50,887 nucleotides of DNA from a bacterium. Lineage in GTDB: Bacteria > Desulfobacterota > Binatia > HRBIN30 > CADEER01. The DNA lies in NCBI GenBank assembly GCA_030430165.1, contig JAUIGL010000046.1:1-50887 (forward strand), read 5' to 3'. Below the pieces are notes generated by a model, which was not told the origin of the DNA, did no database searches, and saw nothing but the letters and a program-made list of their open reading frames with translations. How positions within the stretch are numbered: position 1 is the stretch's first letter; the number at the start of each line of letters is the position of its first letter. The translations under genes and the position numbers were made by a program. Shown here one piece after another: positions 42,646 to 50,887 of the stretch.

Positions 42646-43446
42646 ATGCCCGACGGGGCACCGCTGGTCGACTCCCACTGCCACCTGGACTTCGACTCGT
42701 TCGGCGACGATTTGGAAGAAGTGCTCGAGCGCGCTCGCGCGGTCGGCGTCAGCCACATGATCACGATCGGGGCGAGCGGTCCGTTCGCCGCCAACCAAGC
42801 CGCCGTCGCCCTCGCATCCGCGCACGAGAGCATATCGGCGACCGTCGGTGTCCATCCACACGAAGCCGCATCGCTCGACGACGCCCAGATGCGCCGGCTC
42901 GAAACGATGGCCGACGATCCCAACGTCGTCGGCATCGGCGAAACCGGACTCGACTACCACTACGACCACTCCCCGCGTGAGGCGCAGCGCGACGCGTTCG
43001 GCCGCTTTCTCGACCTCGCCCAGCGCAAGCAGCTGCCGGTATCGATCCACCTTCGCAACGCCGACGAGGACGCTGCCGCGATCGTCCGCGAGTGCGGGCT
43101 CGGCGATGCCGGGGGCGTGATCCATTGCTTCTCCAGCGACCGGGCCGCCGCCACCACCTTCCTCGATCTAGGTCTTCACATCTCGTTCAGCGGCATCGTG
43201 ACCTTCAAATCGGCGGAAGAAGTACGCGATGCAGCGCGGATGGTCCCGCTCGATCGGATGCTGATCGAAACCGACTCCCCGTTCCTCGCTCCGGTTCCCC
43301 ACCGCGGCCGCCGCAACGAACCGGCGTTGGTATCGAGGACGGCTGCGGCCATCGCCGAGCTGCGCAACGAGCCGGTCGAGCGCATCGCCAGCAGCACTGC
43401 GGAGAACGCGATTCGCCTGTTCGCGCTCAAGCAGCGTCGCGCTTGA
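42646..43446 (+). CDS. tatD: TatD-family metal-dependent DNase
   Basis: This 266-residue TIM-barrel metal hydrolase of the TatD type has LVDSHCHLDFDSF, VGVHPHEA, VGIGETGLDYHYDH, SIHLRNADED, GVIHCFSSD and LIETDSPFLAP (metal ligands His, Glu, His, His, Asp). The family has 3'-5' exonuclease activity on DNA and roles in repair or stress; direct data for this copy are absent. The ATG at 42646 has GAGGAG nine bases upstream and is preferred over an ATG at 42604. Its 3' end overlaps the convergent sensor kinase gene by 20 bases. Confidence 0.92.
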   Translation: MPDGAPLVDSHCHLDFDSFGDDLEEVLERARAVGVSHMITIGASGPFAANQAAVALASAHESISATVGVHPHEAASLDDAQMRRLETMADDPNVVGIGETGLDYHYDHSPREAQRDAFGRFLDLAQRKQLPVSIHLRNADEDAAAIVRECGLGDAGGVIHCFSSDRAAATTFLDLGLHISFSGIVTFKSAEEVRDAARMVPLDRMLIETDSPFLAPVPHRGRRNEPALVSRTAAAIAELRNEPVERIASSTAENAIRLFALKQRRA

Positions 43447-45973
43447 TACTTCTCAGCTGCCGCAGCACAGCGCGCAGTCGGTCCTGGGTGCACGGCTTGG
43501 CGAGGACCGGCTGATCGGGCAGCTCGTCGCGCAGCGAGCTCTCGCTACGCCATACCCCACCGGTGACGAAGACCACGCGTTGGGCCAGCGCCGGGTGTGT
43601 CTTGCTCAGCTCTTCGTAGATCTGCGGGCCGGACTTCCCGGGAAGCCTGACGTCGAGAAAGACGGCATCCCAATCGTGGCGGTCGATGATCGCGAATGCC
43701 TCGTCGCAATTCGAGGCATGCTCGACCTGGATGCCTTCGGCGTTGAGCATCAACCGCAGCGACTCGGCAACGTCCGGGTCGTCGTCGACCAGCAGGAAAC
43801 GCTCCCCTTCGCCGGTCTCCGCCAGAGTCGCCTCACGCTCGACCGGTAAAGTGAGAGTGAACGTCGTCCCCCGACCGAGCTCGCTCTGCACTCTCAAATC
43901 GCCACCGTTGGCCTGCGCGATCGCGTAGCTCACGCTCAAGCCGAGCCCGGTTCCACCCGACTTGGTCGAAAAGAACGGATCGAAAATACGGGAGATGACG
44001 TCAGGCTCGATTCCAGGACCTCCGTCGGTCACGTTCACCGCCAACTCGTTGTCGAGACCGCGGACTTCGACTCGCAGCTGCGGCACCTGATCCAGAGGCG
44101 TCGCCTGTAGGGCGTTCTTGAACAGGTTCAGCAGTACCTGCTGGATCTGCTGCGGGTCGGCGAGAACCTTGGGCAGGTCGGTGTCCACTTCCTTCTCCAG
44201 CTGCACCTGCCGGCGCGCGAGCTCGGGACCGATCATTTCCAAGGTCTGTTCGGCGATCGCAACCAGATCGACCGGGTCCCGGTGCGGAGTTCGCGGGCGC
44301 GAGAAACCGAGCACGCCCTGCACGATCTCGGCGATGCGCTTGGCCTGGGTATCGACGCCGGCCAGCGCACTGCGCAACTGCTGTTCATCCATCGCTTCGA
44401 TATCGGTCGTATGTCCGTAAATCACCGCCAGGGCATTGTTGACCTCGTGCGCGATCCCGGCACCCATTTCGCCCACCGCGGCCAACCGATCGACCCGATT
44501 GAGCTGCTCCTGGAACTTCTTCTCCTCGGAAATGTCGCGGACGATCGTCACCGCTCCGGATACCGCGCCGTCGTCATCGCGAATCAAGGTCGCGTCGACC
44601 AGCGCCGGAAACTCGCTGCCATCCTTGCGCCGCGCCACCTTCTCGCCGCGCCAGCCACGCTCGCGCAAAGCCTCGGAAACCTCTTCGACCCAGTCGTCCC
44701 GGCCCGGCGCCAGCCCCGTCGCATTCTGACCGAGCACCTCGTTTGCCTGGACTCCGAGCATGCGCAGAAACGCCTTGTTGGTGAACGCCACCCTGCCCTT
44801 CTCGTCGGTGATCAGGATGCCGTCGCCCGAGCTCTCGACGGCTCGGACCAGTCGCTTACTCTGGGCGACCAGTCGAGCTCGTTGCAGAGCGACCGCCGTC
44901 TGTCGCGCGACACCATCGGCGATCGTCAACTCACGTTGGGTGAAGCCAACCGGACCGCGCCGCCGCGCGAACTCCATGACGCCGTAGAATCGGTCGCCAC
45001 TGAGGAGCGGGGCAATCAACATCGCCGGAACCTCGAGCGACGATACGTGCTCGCTCTCGGTCTCCGCCGCGGAGACGACGACGCAGTGGCCGAGGCGACG
45101 CACCCACTCGAAATCGGGCATCTCGCCCGGCGCGAGCTCCATCGCCGCGAAGTTCTCCCCGAGCTGGGGCCCGGCCCCCGAGGCAGCCGCGCCTCGATAC
45201 ACGCCGGACTCCTCTTCCCAGAGCAGGATGCCGCAGTAGTCGACACCGACGCTCTTCGGCGCAATCTCGACGACACTCTCGAGGATCTCATCGATGTCGG
45301 TGAGTCGGCTGACCGTCTCGCTCACCCGCAGCAGGGCGCTGGCAACCGCCGAATGCGTGTCGGCCAATTTCTCGGCCGCGCGCGTCCGCGCGTCAGCCCG
45401 CCCGTCGCCCAGCACCTGCCGCAACCAGCCGGTTGCCAACGGCACGACGAGCATGATCCCCACCATCGCAAACTTCACCGCGCTGTGTGCCAGCTTTGGT
45501 CCCAACATCGCCAGCGGGATGACCGGGATCAGGTCGAACAACTGGACCGCCCAGACGAAGATCACCATCAGGCCGGTCGCCACGGTGAACAGGGCCGCCA
45601 TCGGCTGGCCGAACACCATCAGGTAGTGAACGCTCTTGAACGGAAAGACGAGCAGTAGCGGACTCGCCAAGCCACCCGATGCGGCAACCGGTAACGCCAG
45701 GCAGGCGACGTTCACCAGGACGTCGGATGCGAGCAGGGACGGGTCGGTCCTGCCGCGGCGGTACTGCTGGCTGAGCCGCAGGTTGAGCAGGAAGTAGGCG
45801 ACGAAGGACCCCTGGACGACCCAGGGGATCGGCGCGACGTTGAGGAAGAACTCGTTGAAGAAGAGCCACGCCGCGAGTCCTTCGATGACTCGAACGATGA
45901 GCAGCGGCGCGGCCGACCGTGCAACTTGGTCGGAAGCTACCTTCAAATACGAGCGCCAACCTCCCAGCGGCAT
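43427..45973 (-). CDS. Hybrid sensor histidine kinase (TM-GAF-PAS-HisKA-HATPase-REC)
   Basis: This 848-residue membrane sensor has about six N-terminal membrane segments (residues about 15-195), a GAF domain (about 220-385, IDEILESVVEIAPKSVGVDY on), a PAS domain (about 390-495), and HisKA with His509 in GEMGAGIAHEVNNALAV. A HATPase domain follows (NALQATP, VTDGGPGIEP, GGTGLGLSV), then a C-terminal receiver (LLVDDDPDVAES, Asp774 in AVFLDVRLPGKSG, Lys in VLAKPC). The receiver lies in the same chain, so it may phosphorylate itself and pass on through another protein. The gene converges on tatD with 20 shared bases. The single-domain receiver at 40307 could be a partner; this is inference. Confidence 0.95.
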   Translation of the reverse strand: MPLGGWRSYLKVASDQVARSAAPLLIVRVIEGLAAWLFFNEFFLNVAPIPWVVQGSFVAYFLLNLRLSQQYRRGRTDPSLLASDVLVNVACLALPVAASGGLASPLLLVFPFKSVHYLMVFGQPMAALFTVATGLMVIFVWAVQLFDLIPVIPLAMLGPKLAHSAVKFAMVGIMLVVPLATGWLRQVLGDGRADARTRAAEKLADTHSAVASALLRVSETVSRLTDIDEILESVVEIAPKSVGVDYCGILLWEEESGVYRGAAASGAGPQLGENFAAMELAPGEMPDFEWVRRLGHCVVVSAAETESEHVSSLEVPAMLIAPLLSGDRFYGVMEFARRRGPVGFTQRELTIADGVARQTAVALQRARLVAQSKRLVRAVESSGDGILITDEKGRVAFTNKAFLRMLGVQANEVLGQNATGLAPGRDDWVEEVSEALRERGWRGEKVARRKDGSEFPALVDATLIRDDDGAVSGAVTIVRDISEEKKFQEQLNRVDRLAAVGEMGAGIAHEVNNALAVIYGHTTDIEAMDEQQLRSALAGVDTQAKRIAEIVQGVLGFSRPRTPHRDPVDLVAIAEQTLEMIGPELARRQVQLEKEVDTDLPKVLADPQQIQQVLLNLFKNALQATPLDQVPQLRVEVRGLDNELAVNVTDGGPGIEPDVISRIFDPFFSTKSGGTGLGLSVSYAIAQANGGDLRVQSELGRGTTFTLTLPVEREATLAETGEGERFLLVDDDPDVAESLRLMLNAEGIQVEHASNCDEAFAIIDRHDWDAVFLDVRLPGKSGPQIYEELSKTHPALAQRVVFVTGGVWRSESSLRDELPDQPVLAKPCTQDRLRAVLRQLRSIKRDAA

Positions 45974-46038
45974 GGCGCAATCTATCCAATCCGCCCGCGT
46001 CGCCGCAACTGCGCGGCTTTACGGTCGATTGCTCGGAA

Positions 46039-46551
46039 TTACTTGCTTGCGCAGGGCTTGTAGTCGAGCGGCAGCATGTAGAGGGCGTAGTCTCCCTCGC
46101 CACCCTCTTTGAGCCGCGTTCGCTTGCCGAGATCGACCTTGATCGGCTCCCCCTGGCGGTCCAGCGTGGCCCCCAGTAGCAGCCGAAAGAACCCCTGAGC
46201 CGACGACCTCGTTCGCACCGTCCAAGTGTTGGGCAGGAACAGCCGGATGAACTGGTCTCCCAGCGGTGCTCCGCCCTTGTCCAGCAGGGTCCCGGTCATC
46301 CAGAGGTCGTTGGCGTAGAGGAGCTTGGTGCCAAAATTCGCCTCGATCAGGCACTTGCCGCAGCGCTTGCCGTCGTGGAACCCGTCCTCGACCCCGCTGG
46401 CGCAGTCTTTTCCGCTGCTCGGGTCCTTGCAGCTGTTGCAGTCGAGGATGACGCCAATCGCGTTGCCTGCGGGATCGGCGACTTTTTGCTCGGCGCCGTT
46501 GGCGGTACCGATCGCCACCCCCAGCACCATGAGTGCAGAAATCAAACGCAT
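46039..46551 (-). CDS. Small secreted Cys-rich protein of unknown function
   Basis: This 170-residue protein has a signal peptide (MRLISALMVLGVAIGTANGA) and a mature part with CNSC ... DCASGVEDG ... CGKC near residues 40-70, followed by a beta-rich segment (LWMTGTLLDKGGAPLGDQFI, LPNTWTVRTRSSAQGFFRLL) and a C-terminal Cys. Such Cys clusters in a periplasmic protein suggest disulfides or a metal site. The ATG at 46551 with GGGAG six bases upstream is preferred over longer frames, which have no leader. It does not match a family I know. It lies upstream of the sensor kinase, same strand, with no clear operon. Confidence 0.75.
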   Translation of the reverse strand: MRLISALMVLGVAIGTANGAEQKVADPAGNAIGVILDCNSCKDPSSGKDCASGVEDGFHDGKRCGKCLIEANFGTKLLYANDLWMTGTLLDKGGAPLGDQFIRLFLPNTWTVRTRSSAQGFFRLLLGATLDRQGEPIKVDLGKRTRLKEGGEGDYALYMLPLDYKPCASK

Positions 46552-46714
46552 TGTTGCTCCCGATCGCGCCATCTTGAGGCGCGCCTGATTTGGAATCCTA
46601 CAACCTATACGGGAACCGACCACGCTGCTCAAACGTGCCCCGGGACAAACCCCGGGAACACGCCGGTTGGCAACGGCCTTGAGTCGTCCGAAGGCGATCA
46701 TCATAGTCCTTGCG

Positions 46715-47494
46715 GTGGACCAGGGCACGACGACCAATCCGCTCGGAGCGGCGGTGCAGGCGATCCGAGCAGCGCGCTACGTGACGGCGATGACCGGGGC
46801 CGGGCTCTCGGTCGAGAGTGGCATCCCTCCGTTTCGTGGCCCCGGCGGCTTGTGGACCAAGCACGGCGAGCCGCCGATGAACGGCTACGAGCAGTTTCTC
46901 GAGGACCCGAAAGCGGCCTGGGAAGCGCGCCTCAACCCCAAGGGACCGATGCGCGTGCTGTGGGAAACGTTGCAGGCTGCGCGGCCCAACCCCGGTCACT
47001 ACGCCCTCGCCGAGATGGAGAAGTCAGGCACCCTGCGCTGTCTGATCACCCAGAACGTCGACGATCTGCACCGCGCCGCGGGCTCGACCAAGCTCGCCGA
47101 GATCCACGGCAACTACACCCTGGTTCGCTGCATCGAATGCGGCGGCCGCCGCCACCGCGACGAGATCTCGCTCGACCAGCTGCCGCCTGTCTGCGAAAGC
47201 TGCGGCGGAATCGTCAAGAGCGACACCGTTTCGTTCGGCGAACCGATCCCCGGCGACGTGCTGCGGGTTTGCCAGGAAGTCTCGCGCGACTGCGACTGCA
47301 TGATCGTCGCCGGGACCTCGGCCACCGTCTACCCCGCCGCCCAGTTCCCGATCGATGTTCGCCAGCGCGGCGGGGTTCTGATCGAGATCAATCCGTACGA
47401 GAGCGAGCTCACCCCGATCTGCAACATCAGCCTGCGCGGGCCGGCCGGCGAAATCCTGCCCCAACTCGTCGACACTTTGGGCGCGGCGAGCTGA
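46715..47494 (+). CDS. Sirtuin (SIR2-family NAD-dependent protein deacylase)
   Basis: This protein of about 259 residues removes acyl groups from lysines with NAD. It contains the sirtuin NAD pocket (TAMTGAGLSVESGIPPFRG), the catalytic region QNVDDLHRAAG (His), the zinc C4 site CIECGG ... CESCGG, VSFGEPIPGDVL and VAGTSATVYPAA. The start is uncertain: GTG 46715 gives a normal N-terminus, while a TTG at 46667 would add 16 residues. No protein acetyltransferase is seen near it. Confidence 0.9.
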   Translation: MDQGTTTNPLGAAVQAIRAARYVTAMTGAGLSVESGIPPFRGPGGLWTKHGEPPMNGYEQFLEDPKAAWEARLNPKGPMRVLWETLQAARPNPGHYALAEMEKSGTLRCLITQNVDDLHRAAGSTKLAEIHGNYTLVRCIECGGRRHRDEISLDQLPPVCESCGGIVKSDTVSFGEPIPGDVLRVCQEVSRDCDCMIVAGTSATVYPAAQFPIDVRQRGGVLIEINPYESELTPICNISLRGPAGEILPQLVDTLGAAS

Positions 47495-47531
47495 CGCACC
47501 TCTTCGCACGGCAGCGCCCGTGCGTGTCGCT

Positions 47532-48434
47532 TCATTTCCTGCCCTTCTTCTGGATTCTTCCCGGCGGACCATCCTTGCGCCGGCGGCCCTCGTGGGTGTC
47601 GGCGGGGAGCGCGACGTCCTCGAAGTAGTACACGCCAATCGACACCCGCGACCGATGGCCTCCCGGCGCGTCATGGTGGCGGTCGCGGTCGAACGAAGAC
47701 ACCAAGGCGTTCGCCTTGCGGACGAACTCTTCCCCGGCGCGGCGCGATTCCTCGCGCAAGGTGTGCAGGGCCTCCGACCCGATGTTGTCGTAGACGACCT
47801 TGCGCTGCAGCCACGGCTCGGCATCGCCGTCGAGATTGTGCGCGATCGTCGAAAACAGCTCTGCCGGATCCGATCCAAGCAGGGCCAGCTTGCCCTCGGC
47901 GTCGGCTGCCGGGACGTGCGCCTGCCGCACCAGCTCGACCTCGCCGTCCGCAGCGAGCTCGACACTCCCCAAACGAATCAACTCGTCGAGCACGGCGCGC
48001 ACCGGAATGTCGATGCTCAGCTGCCGCACCAGCGCAGAGAACGTCGCCTGCTTGGGGTCGTCGGACTCGTAACGCAGTCGGCGCGGTGTGCCATCCGGGC
48101 TGGCGAAGGGAGGCCCCGCCATCCAGCGTCCGACGGCGTGCGTCGCAACCGAGTCCTCGACCTCCGGTAGCGCCACCACCTCCTCCTCACCGCGGCGACG
48201 CAAGCCAGAAACGTCCTTGCGCGAGATGCCGGTGAGCAACGCCACCCGACTGTCGGTCTGACGCTTGAACGGGAGCGCGAAATCCTGCTCCGCGACATCG
48301 ACGTAGAGCCGCTTGAGGACCCGGCTGAGCAGCGAGTAGGAGATGCCGCTGGCGATCGCCATGCGAACGATCGGTCGCATCGCTTGACGCAACGCGGCAA
48401 CTATCCGACTCTTGAGCTCGACCTTGGCTTTCAT
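47532..48434 (-). CDS. DUF6502-like protein with N-terminal HTH
   Basis: This 300-residue protein matches the DUF6502 layout. The N-terminal segment MAIASGISYSLLSRVLKRLY and VDVAEQDFAL is followed by a winged-helix-like DNA-binding region (SRVALLTGISRKDVSGLRRR), then helical parts (SALVRQLSIDIPVRAVLDEL) and a basic, disordered C-terminal tail (GRRRKDGPPGRIQKKGRK). The family is often annotated as of unknown function; a regulatory role is inferred from the HTH. ATG 48434 begins the conserved part. A near-palindrome CCTAATTTGGAC lies 34 bases upstream. Confidence 0.7.
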   Translation of the reverse strand: MKAKVELKSRIVAALRQAMRPIVRMAIASGISYSLLSRVLKRLYVDVAEQDFALPFKRQTDSRVALLTGISRKDVSGLRRRGEEEVVALPEVEDSVATHAVGRWMAGPPFASPDGTPRRLRYESDDPKQATFSALVRQLSIDIPVRAVLDELIRLGSVELAADGEVELVRQAHVPAADAEGKLALLGSDPAELFSTIAHNLDGDAEPWLQRKVVYDNIGSEALHTLREESRRAGEEFVRKANALVSSFDRDRHHDAPGGHRSRVSIGVYYFEDVALPADTHEGRRRKDGPPGRIQKKGRK

Positions 48435-48596
48435 TGCCCGGGCAGCCCGTCCGACGAGAACGACCCACCTAATTTGGACGGCTACGCCCAAAAATAGGCC
48501 CGGTCAAGCTGACACCAGGCCGAGCAGGGCCGCCGGCCCGAGCTCACCGAGGTTGCCCGCAGATCTCCGGTTGCCCATTATCGAAAGCCTCGCCTC

Positions 48597-49553
48597 ATGC
48601 CGCTCAATCTCGGAAGAACCGACTCCGGAGACCTGCTTTGGGTCGAGAATCCGTTCACCGGCGTCGTCACCTACGTGACCGACATCCACCGCAAGCGCAG
48701 CGGATTCCAGCAGAAAACCGAGCCGCGCCCCGAATACCCGACTCACGATCTCGATCCCTACCGCCGGCGCTGTCCCTTCTGCCCCGGCAACGAGTCGATG
48801 ACGACCACCGAAGTTCTGCGGCGGACCACCGCCGAGGGCGAATGGTCGACCCGGGCGTTCTACAACCTCTTCCCGCGCATCCCGGTCGAGTGCACCGGAG
48901 GCCGCAACGAGTCCTACGTGCTGGTCGAATCGCCGCGACATTTCCGCGACGCGGCGACCCACCCGGACCACCTCGAGTTCACCGCCGGGCTCGGCCACGC
49001 GCGCTTCCGCGAGATCGTCCGCGACGCCGCCGCGCTCAGCGCGATCGCCTTCGAGAATCCGGCAGTTGCATCGGTGGTCGTCCGCAAGAACCAGGGCCGC
49101 GAGTCGGGCGCGTCGCAACCGCACCCGCACACCCAGGTGATCGGCGGTGGTCGCGAGTTCAGCCCGATTGCCGCGGAGCGCCGTGCCGTCGAGGAATCGC
49201 CCGACTTGTGGCAGGAAATCCTCGATCTCGCCGCGCGCGAGCGCCTGGTAATCGACGAACGCGAGGGCTGCTACCTCTACTTCAGTCCCTTCGGGGCGTT
49301 CCCGCGCTCGTATGAGATCGTCGACACCAGGGTCAGCGGGCGACTCCACCAGATTCCCACCGACCGCCTGGACGCCTTTGCCGATCTTCTATTCGCGGCG
49401 CTCGACATCCTCGGCGACGACCCCATGGACTACGAAATCCACGCGGAACAGGGAATTCCGTTGCACGCGCACGTTCACTCGCGGTTTTTCCCCTACTCCA
49501 ACATCGCCGGCACGCTGAACCTGCCGCTTCAGCTGCTCCGGCCCAATCCGTAG
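48597..49553 (+). CDS. Galactose-1-phosphate uridylyltransferase-like protein
   Basis: This 318-residue HIT-superfamily nucleotidyltransferase shows a zinc site CPFCPGNE, the active-site SGASQPHPHTQVIG (His176-Pro-His178, with the second His of the HPH as the nucleophile) and C-terminal EQGIPLHAHVHSRFFPY. GalT swaps UMP between galactose-1-phosphate and UDP-glucose; the related branch with this length may act on other sugar phosphates. No galK, galE or other Leloir genes are seen in the window, so the natural sugar is uncertain. The start ATG has only a weak ribosome site. Confidence 0.85.
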   Translation: MPLNLGRTDSGDLLWVENPFTGVVTYVTDIHRKRSGFQQKTEPRPEYPTHDLDPYRRRCPFCPGNESMTTTEVLRRTTAEGEWSTRAFYNLFPRIPVECTGGRNESYVLVESPRHFRDAATHPDHLEFTAGLGHARFREIVRDAAALSAIAFENPAVASVVVRKNQGRESGASQPHPHTQVIGGGREFSPIAAERRAVEESPDLWQEILDLAARERLVIDEREGCYLYFSPFGAFPRSYEIVDTRVSGRLHQIPTDRLDAFADLLFAALDILGDDPMDYEIHAEQGIPLHAHVHSRFFPYSNIAGTLNLPLQLLRPNP

Positions 49554-49626
49554 CGACGCTGCCACCGGCCGTTTGACTTCGCGCGGACCCTACCGTAGCA
49601 GTCGGTCAGGAGCGCTTCTCGAGCCA

Positions 49627-49971
49627 ATGGCTGCAACCGAAGACACCGCTAGCGCGATCCGCGCCATCTTCGAAGAACTGCCGAAGCGGCTGAACCCAGA
49701 GGCCGCCGCGGGGGTGGACATCCTCGTCCGCATCAACCTGACCGGCAATGCCGGCGGCACCTACTATCTCGAGATCGCCGACGGCGAAGCGAAGATCAGC
49801 GAGAGCGCCATCGGCCAGCCGCAGCTGACCATGACCATCTCCGCGGTCGACTACGTCAACATGATCCAGGGCAAGCTCAAGAGCCAACTCGCCTTCATGA
49901 ACGGCAAGCTCAAGATGGCGGGCGACATGGGCTTGGCAATGAAGATCCCCACCCTGTTCAACCGCGGCTAA
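49627..49971 (+). CDS. SCP2-type sterol/lipid carrier domain protein
   Basis: This 114-residue protein is a single SCP2 domain (AIRAIFEELPKRLNPEAAAG, GGTYYLEIADGEAKISES, PQLTMTISAVDYVNMIQGKL, KSQLAFMNGKLKMAGDMGLA). SCP2 proteins bind fatty acyl-CoA or sterol-like lipids. This fits the acyl-CoA theme of the thiolase/DUF35 pair, but the genes are far apart in the window. An ATG at 49627 is chosen because the upstream extension is not SCP2-like. Confidence 0.88.
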   Translation: MAATEDTASAIRAIFEELPKRLNPEAAAGVDILVRINLTGNAGGTYYLEIADGEAKISESAIGQPQLTMTISAVDYVNMIQGKLKSQLAFMNGKLKMAGDMGLAMKIPTLFNRG

Positions 49972-50010
49972 CCGCGCCGGTGAGAGGCACGGCTCCACCG
50001 GGATTCGAAT

Positions 50011-50026
50011 CCACGGATGAACACGG
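50011..50026 (+). repeat. Second copy of the dispersed repeat CCACGGATGAACACGG
   Basis: A 16-base match to the unit at 21364-21379 lies in the gap between the SCP2 gene and the next minus-strand gene. As in the first copy it is followed within 60 bases by a GCGCCTCT segment. Here the inverted arm is absent, so the copy may be partial. Confidence 0.55.
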
Positions 50027-50072
50027 GGCGCACGGCTGCCCCGGATGGTCAGTCGGGCGGCTGCGCCTCTCT

Positions 50073-50887
50073 TCATTCGGCATCCATAGAGATCTCGAAC
50101 AAGACACCGGTGTCGTCGCTCCAGATGGCTTTCAGCGAGGGGCGCTCGAGCGCGCTTTGCAGTATCGGTTCGCGGCGTCGTTGCACATAGACGAACCGTA
50201 TGCCGAGGCGGTCGAGCTGTCGGCGTTCCTCGAGCTCGCCTTCGACCGCCAGGTTGATCACCCGGCGCTCGAGGTGCGGACCGAAGAACGGGAAGATCCA
50301 ACCGGATGGTCCGGTGGCGACACCGATGGTCGTGTCGGCCGGCACGCGTTCTTCCAACTGACGTAAGATCCCCTCGTTCATCGGATGACTGATCGTCGCG
50401 AGTCCGATTCGATCGTAGCTCCACCAAGGCCGGTCGGCGAGAAATGGCCGGTTCTCGTTCGCCAGCACGACGGTCCAGCACTGCAGCACGGCGAGCGCCG
50501 CCGCTGCGATCGCGACTACTCTTCGCGCCCCCTTCTCGCCGTAGAGCACGCTCGCCAGCGGCGCCAAGAGCGCGAAGGACGCCGCGTTGTAGCGACAGAA
50601 AAAGTAGTGGAAACCGGCAACGACACAGAGCGACACGCAGAATGAGGCGAACATCGTCGCCAAAGCGAGCGCCAACCCGCGCGAGGCCCAGCGTGGTCCG
50701 ATCAGCACGACCAGCAACGGAAGCAGCGCCAGTAGCGGCCCGAGTAGCCCCATGTTGACGCGATCGGGATGCACGAGCTGCACATACATGATCTCGGGCC
50801 GAAAAATGCGACCGAAGCGCGCGTAATCCTCCATCAGGTACTGGTCGCTCAGCAGGGTTTCGGCGAAGTCCCCGAAAACAATGCGGC
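50073..50887 (-). CDS. Membrane protein, GT-C-like, C-terminal 271 residues (5' end outside window)
   Basis: The frame is open to the window edge, so only the last part is present. It shows hydrophobic segments (LLGPLLALLPLLVVLIGP, ALALATMFASFCVSLCVV, VAIAAAALAVLQCWTVVLA) and a soluble C-terminal domain (from about ILRQLEERVPADTTIGVATG to VLFEISMDAE). The plan, membrane part followed by a small domain ending in a beta-hairpin, resembles the GT-C protein at 34049-35803. A glycosyltransferase is likely but the catalytic loops lie outside. Residues before the first Met at 50834 (IVFGDFAETLLSDQYL) are in frame and probably part of the protein. Confidence 0.75.
   Translation of the reverse strand, partial: RIVFGDFAETLLSDQYLMEDYARFGRIFRPEIMYVQLVHPDRVNMGLLGPLLALLPLLVVLIGPRWASRGLALALATMFASFCVSLCVVAGFHYFFCRYNAASFALLAPLASVLYGEKGARRVVAIAAAALAVLQCWTVVLANENRPFLADRPWWSYDRIGLATISHPMNEGILRQLEERVPADTTIGVATGPSGWIFPFFGPHLERRVINLAVEGELEERRQLDRLGIRFVYVQRRREPILQSALERPSLKAIWSDDTGVLFEISMDAE

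Noticed and set aside
50001..50015. GGATTCGAATCC as a tRNA T-arm
   Set aside because: The bases around it do not form a 5-bp T stem and no acceptor, D or anticodon arms are found on either strand.

Overview
This is a GC-rich bacterial chromosome segment, almost certainly from a deltaproteobacterium in the broad sense (Myxococcota, Desulfobacterota or Binatota type). Three things point there. The gene order recO-glyS-ppdK is followed by aroE and then by a type IV pilus cluster (pilB-pilT-pilC-[pilS/pilR]-pilA-ABC transporter-pilD) arranged as in Geobacter and Myxococcus. Acyl-CoA thiolase/DUF35 genes are present. The GC-biased codon use leaves very long open antisense frames. No rRNA, tRNA or CRISPR array was seen. 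The species cannot be decided from the window alone.

Region 1 (1-4970) is an accessory island with visibly lower GC. It holds the left end of an IS3-family element (1-126) inserted into a secreted SpvB/Rhs-type gene, a heavily frameshifted IS256-type transposase relic, and a two-gene module made of an uncharacterised 206-residue protein and an XRE-ImmA/IrrE metallopeptidase. Region 2 (4972-12257, minus strand) reads as one tightly packed unit: a PBP-activator-like lipoprotein, thiL, larB, an ABC1/AarF kinase, an alpha/beta hydrolase fold protein without its serine, and a thiolase-like/DUF35 pair. Region 3 (12378-16183, minus strand) is the Hsp70 set grpE-dnaK-dnaJ. Region 4 (16293-22389, plus strand) is recO, glyS, ppdK and aroE.

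Region 5 (22448-40711) is the pilus region. The motor genes pilB and pilT are followed by a hairpin-rich leader and pilC. Next comes a single gene in which a PilS-like membrane sensor with a PAS domain is joined directly to a PilR-like sigma-54 AAA+/Fis output, with both the kinase and the receiver domains missing. A textbook sigma-54 promoter lies directly upstream of pilA, so the loop appears complete within the locus. Between pilA and pilD lie a TPR protein, an ABC ATPase/permease pair (PilH/PilI position) interrupted by a TMTC-like O-mannosyltransferase homologue, a GT-C membrane glycosyltransferase and a Dpm1-like GT2. This set could mannosylate pilin or another surface protein. Four coupled pseudopilin genes and a single-domain receiver close the region.

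Region 6 (40789-50887) is mostly housekeeping genes: holB, ricT, tatD, a hybrid sensor kinase, a small secreted Cys-rich protein, a sirtuin, a DUF6502 protein, a GalT-like transferase, an SCP2 protein and a truncated membrane protein. A dispersed repeat (CCACGGATGAACACGG) occurs in two intergenic regions about 29 kb apart.
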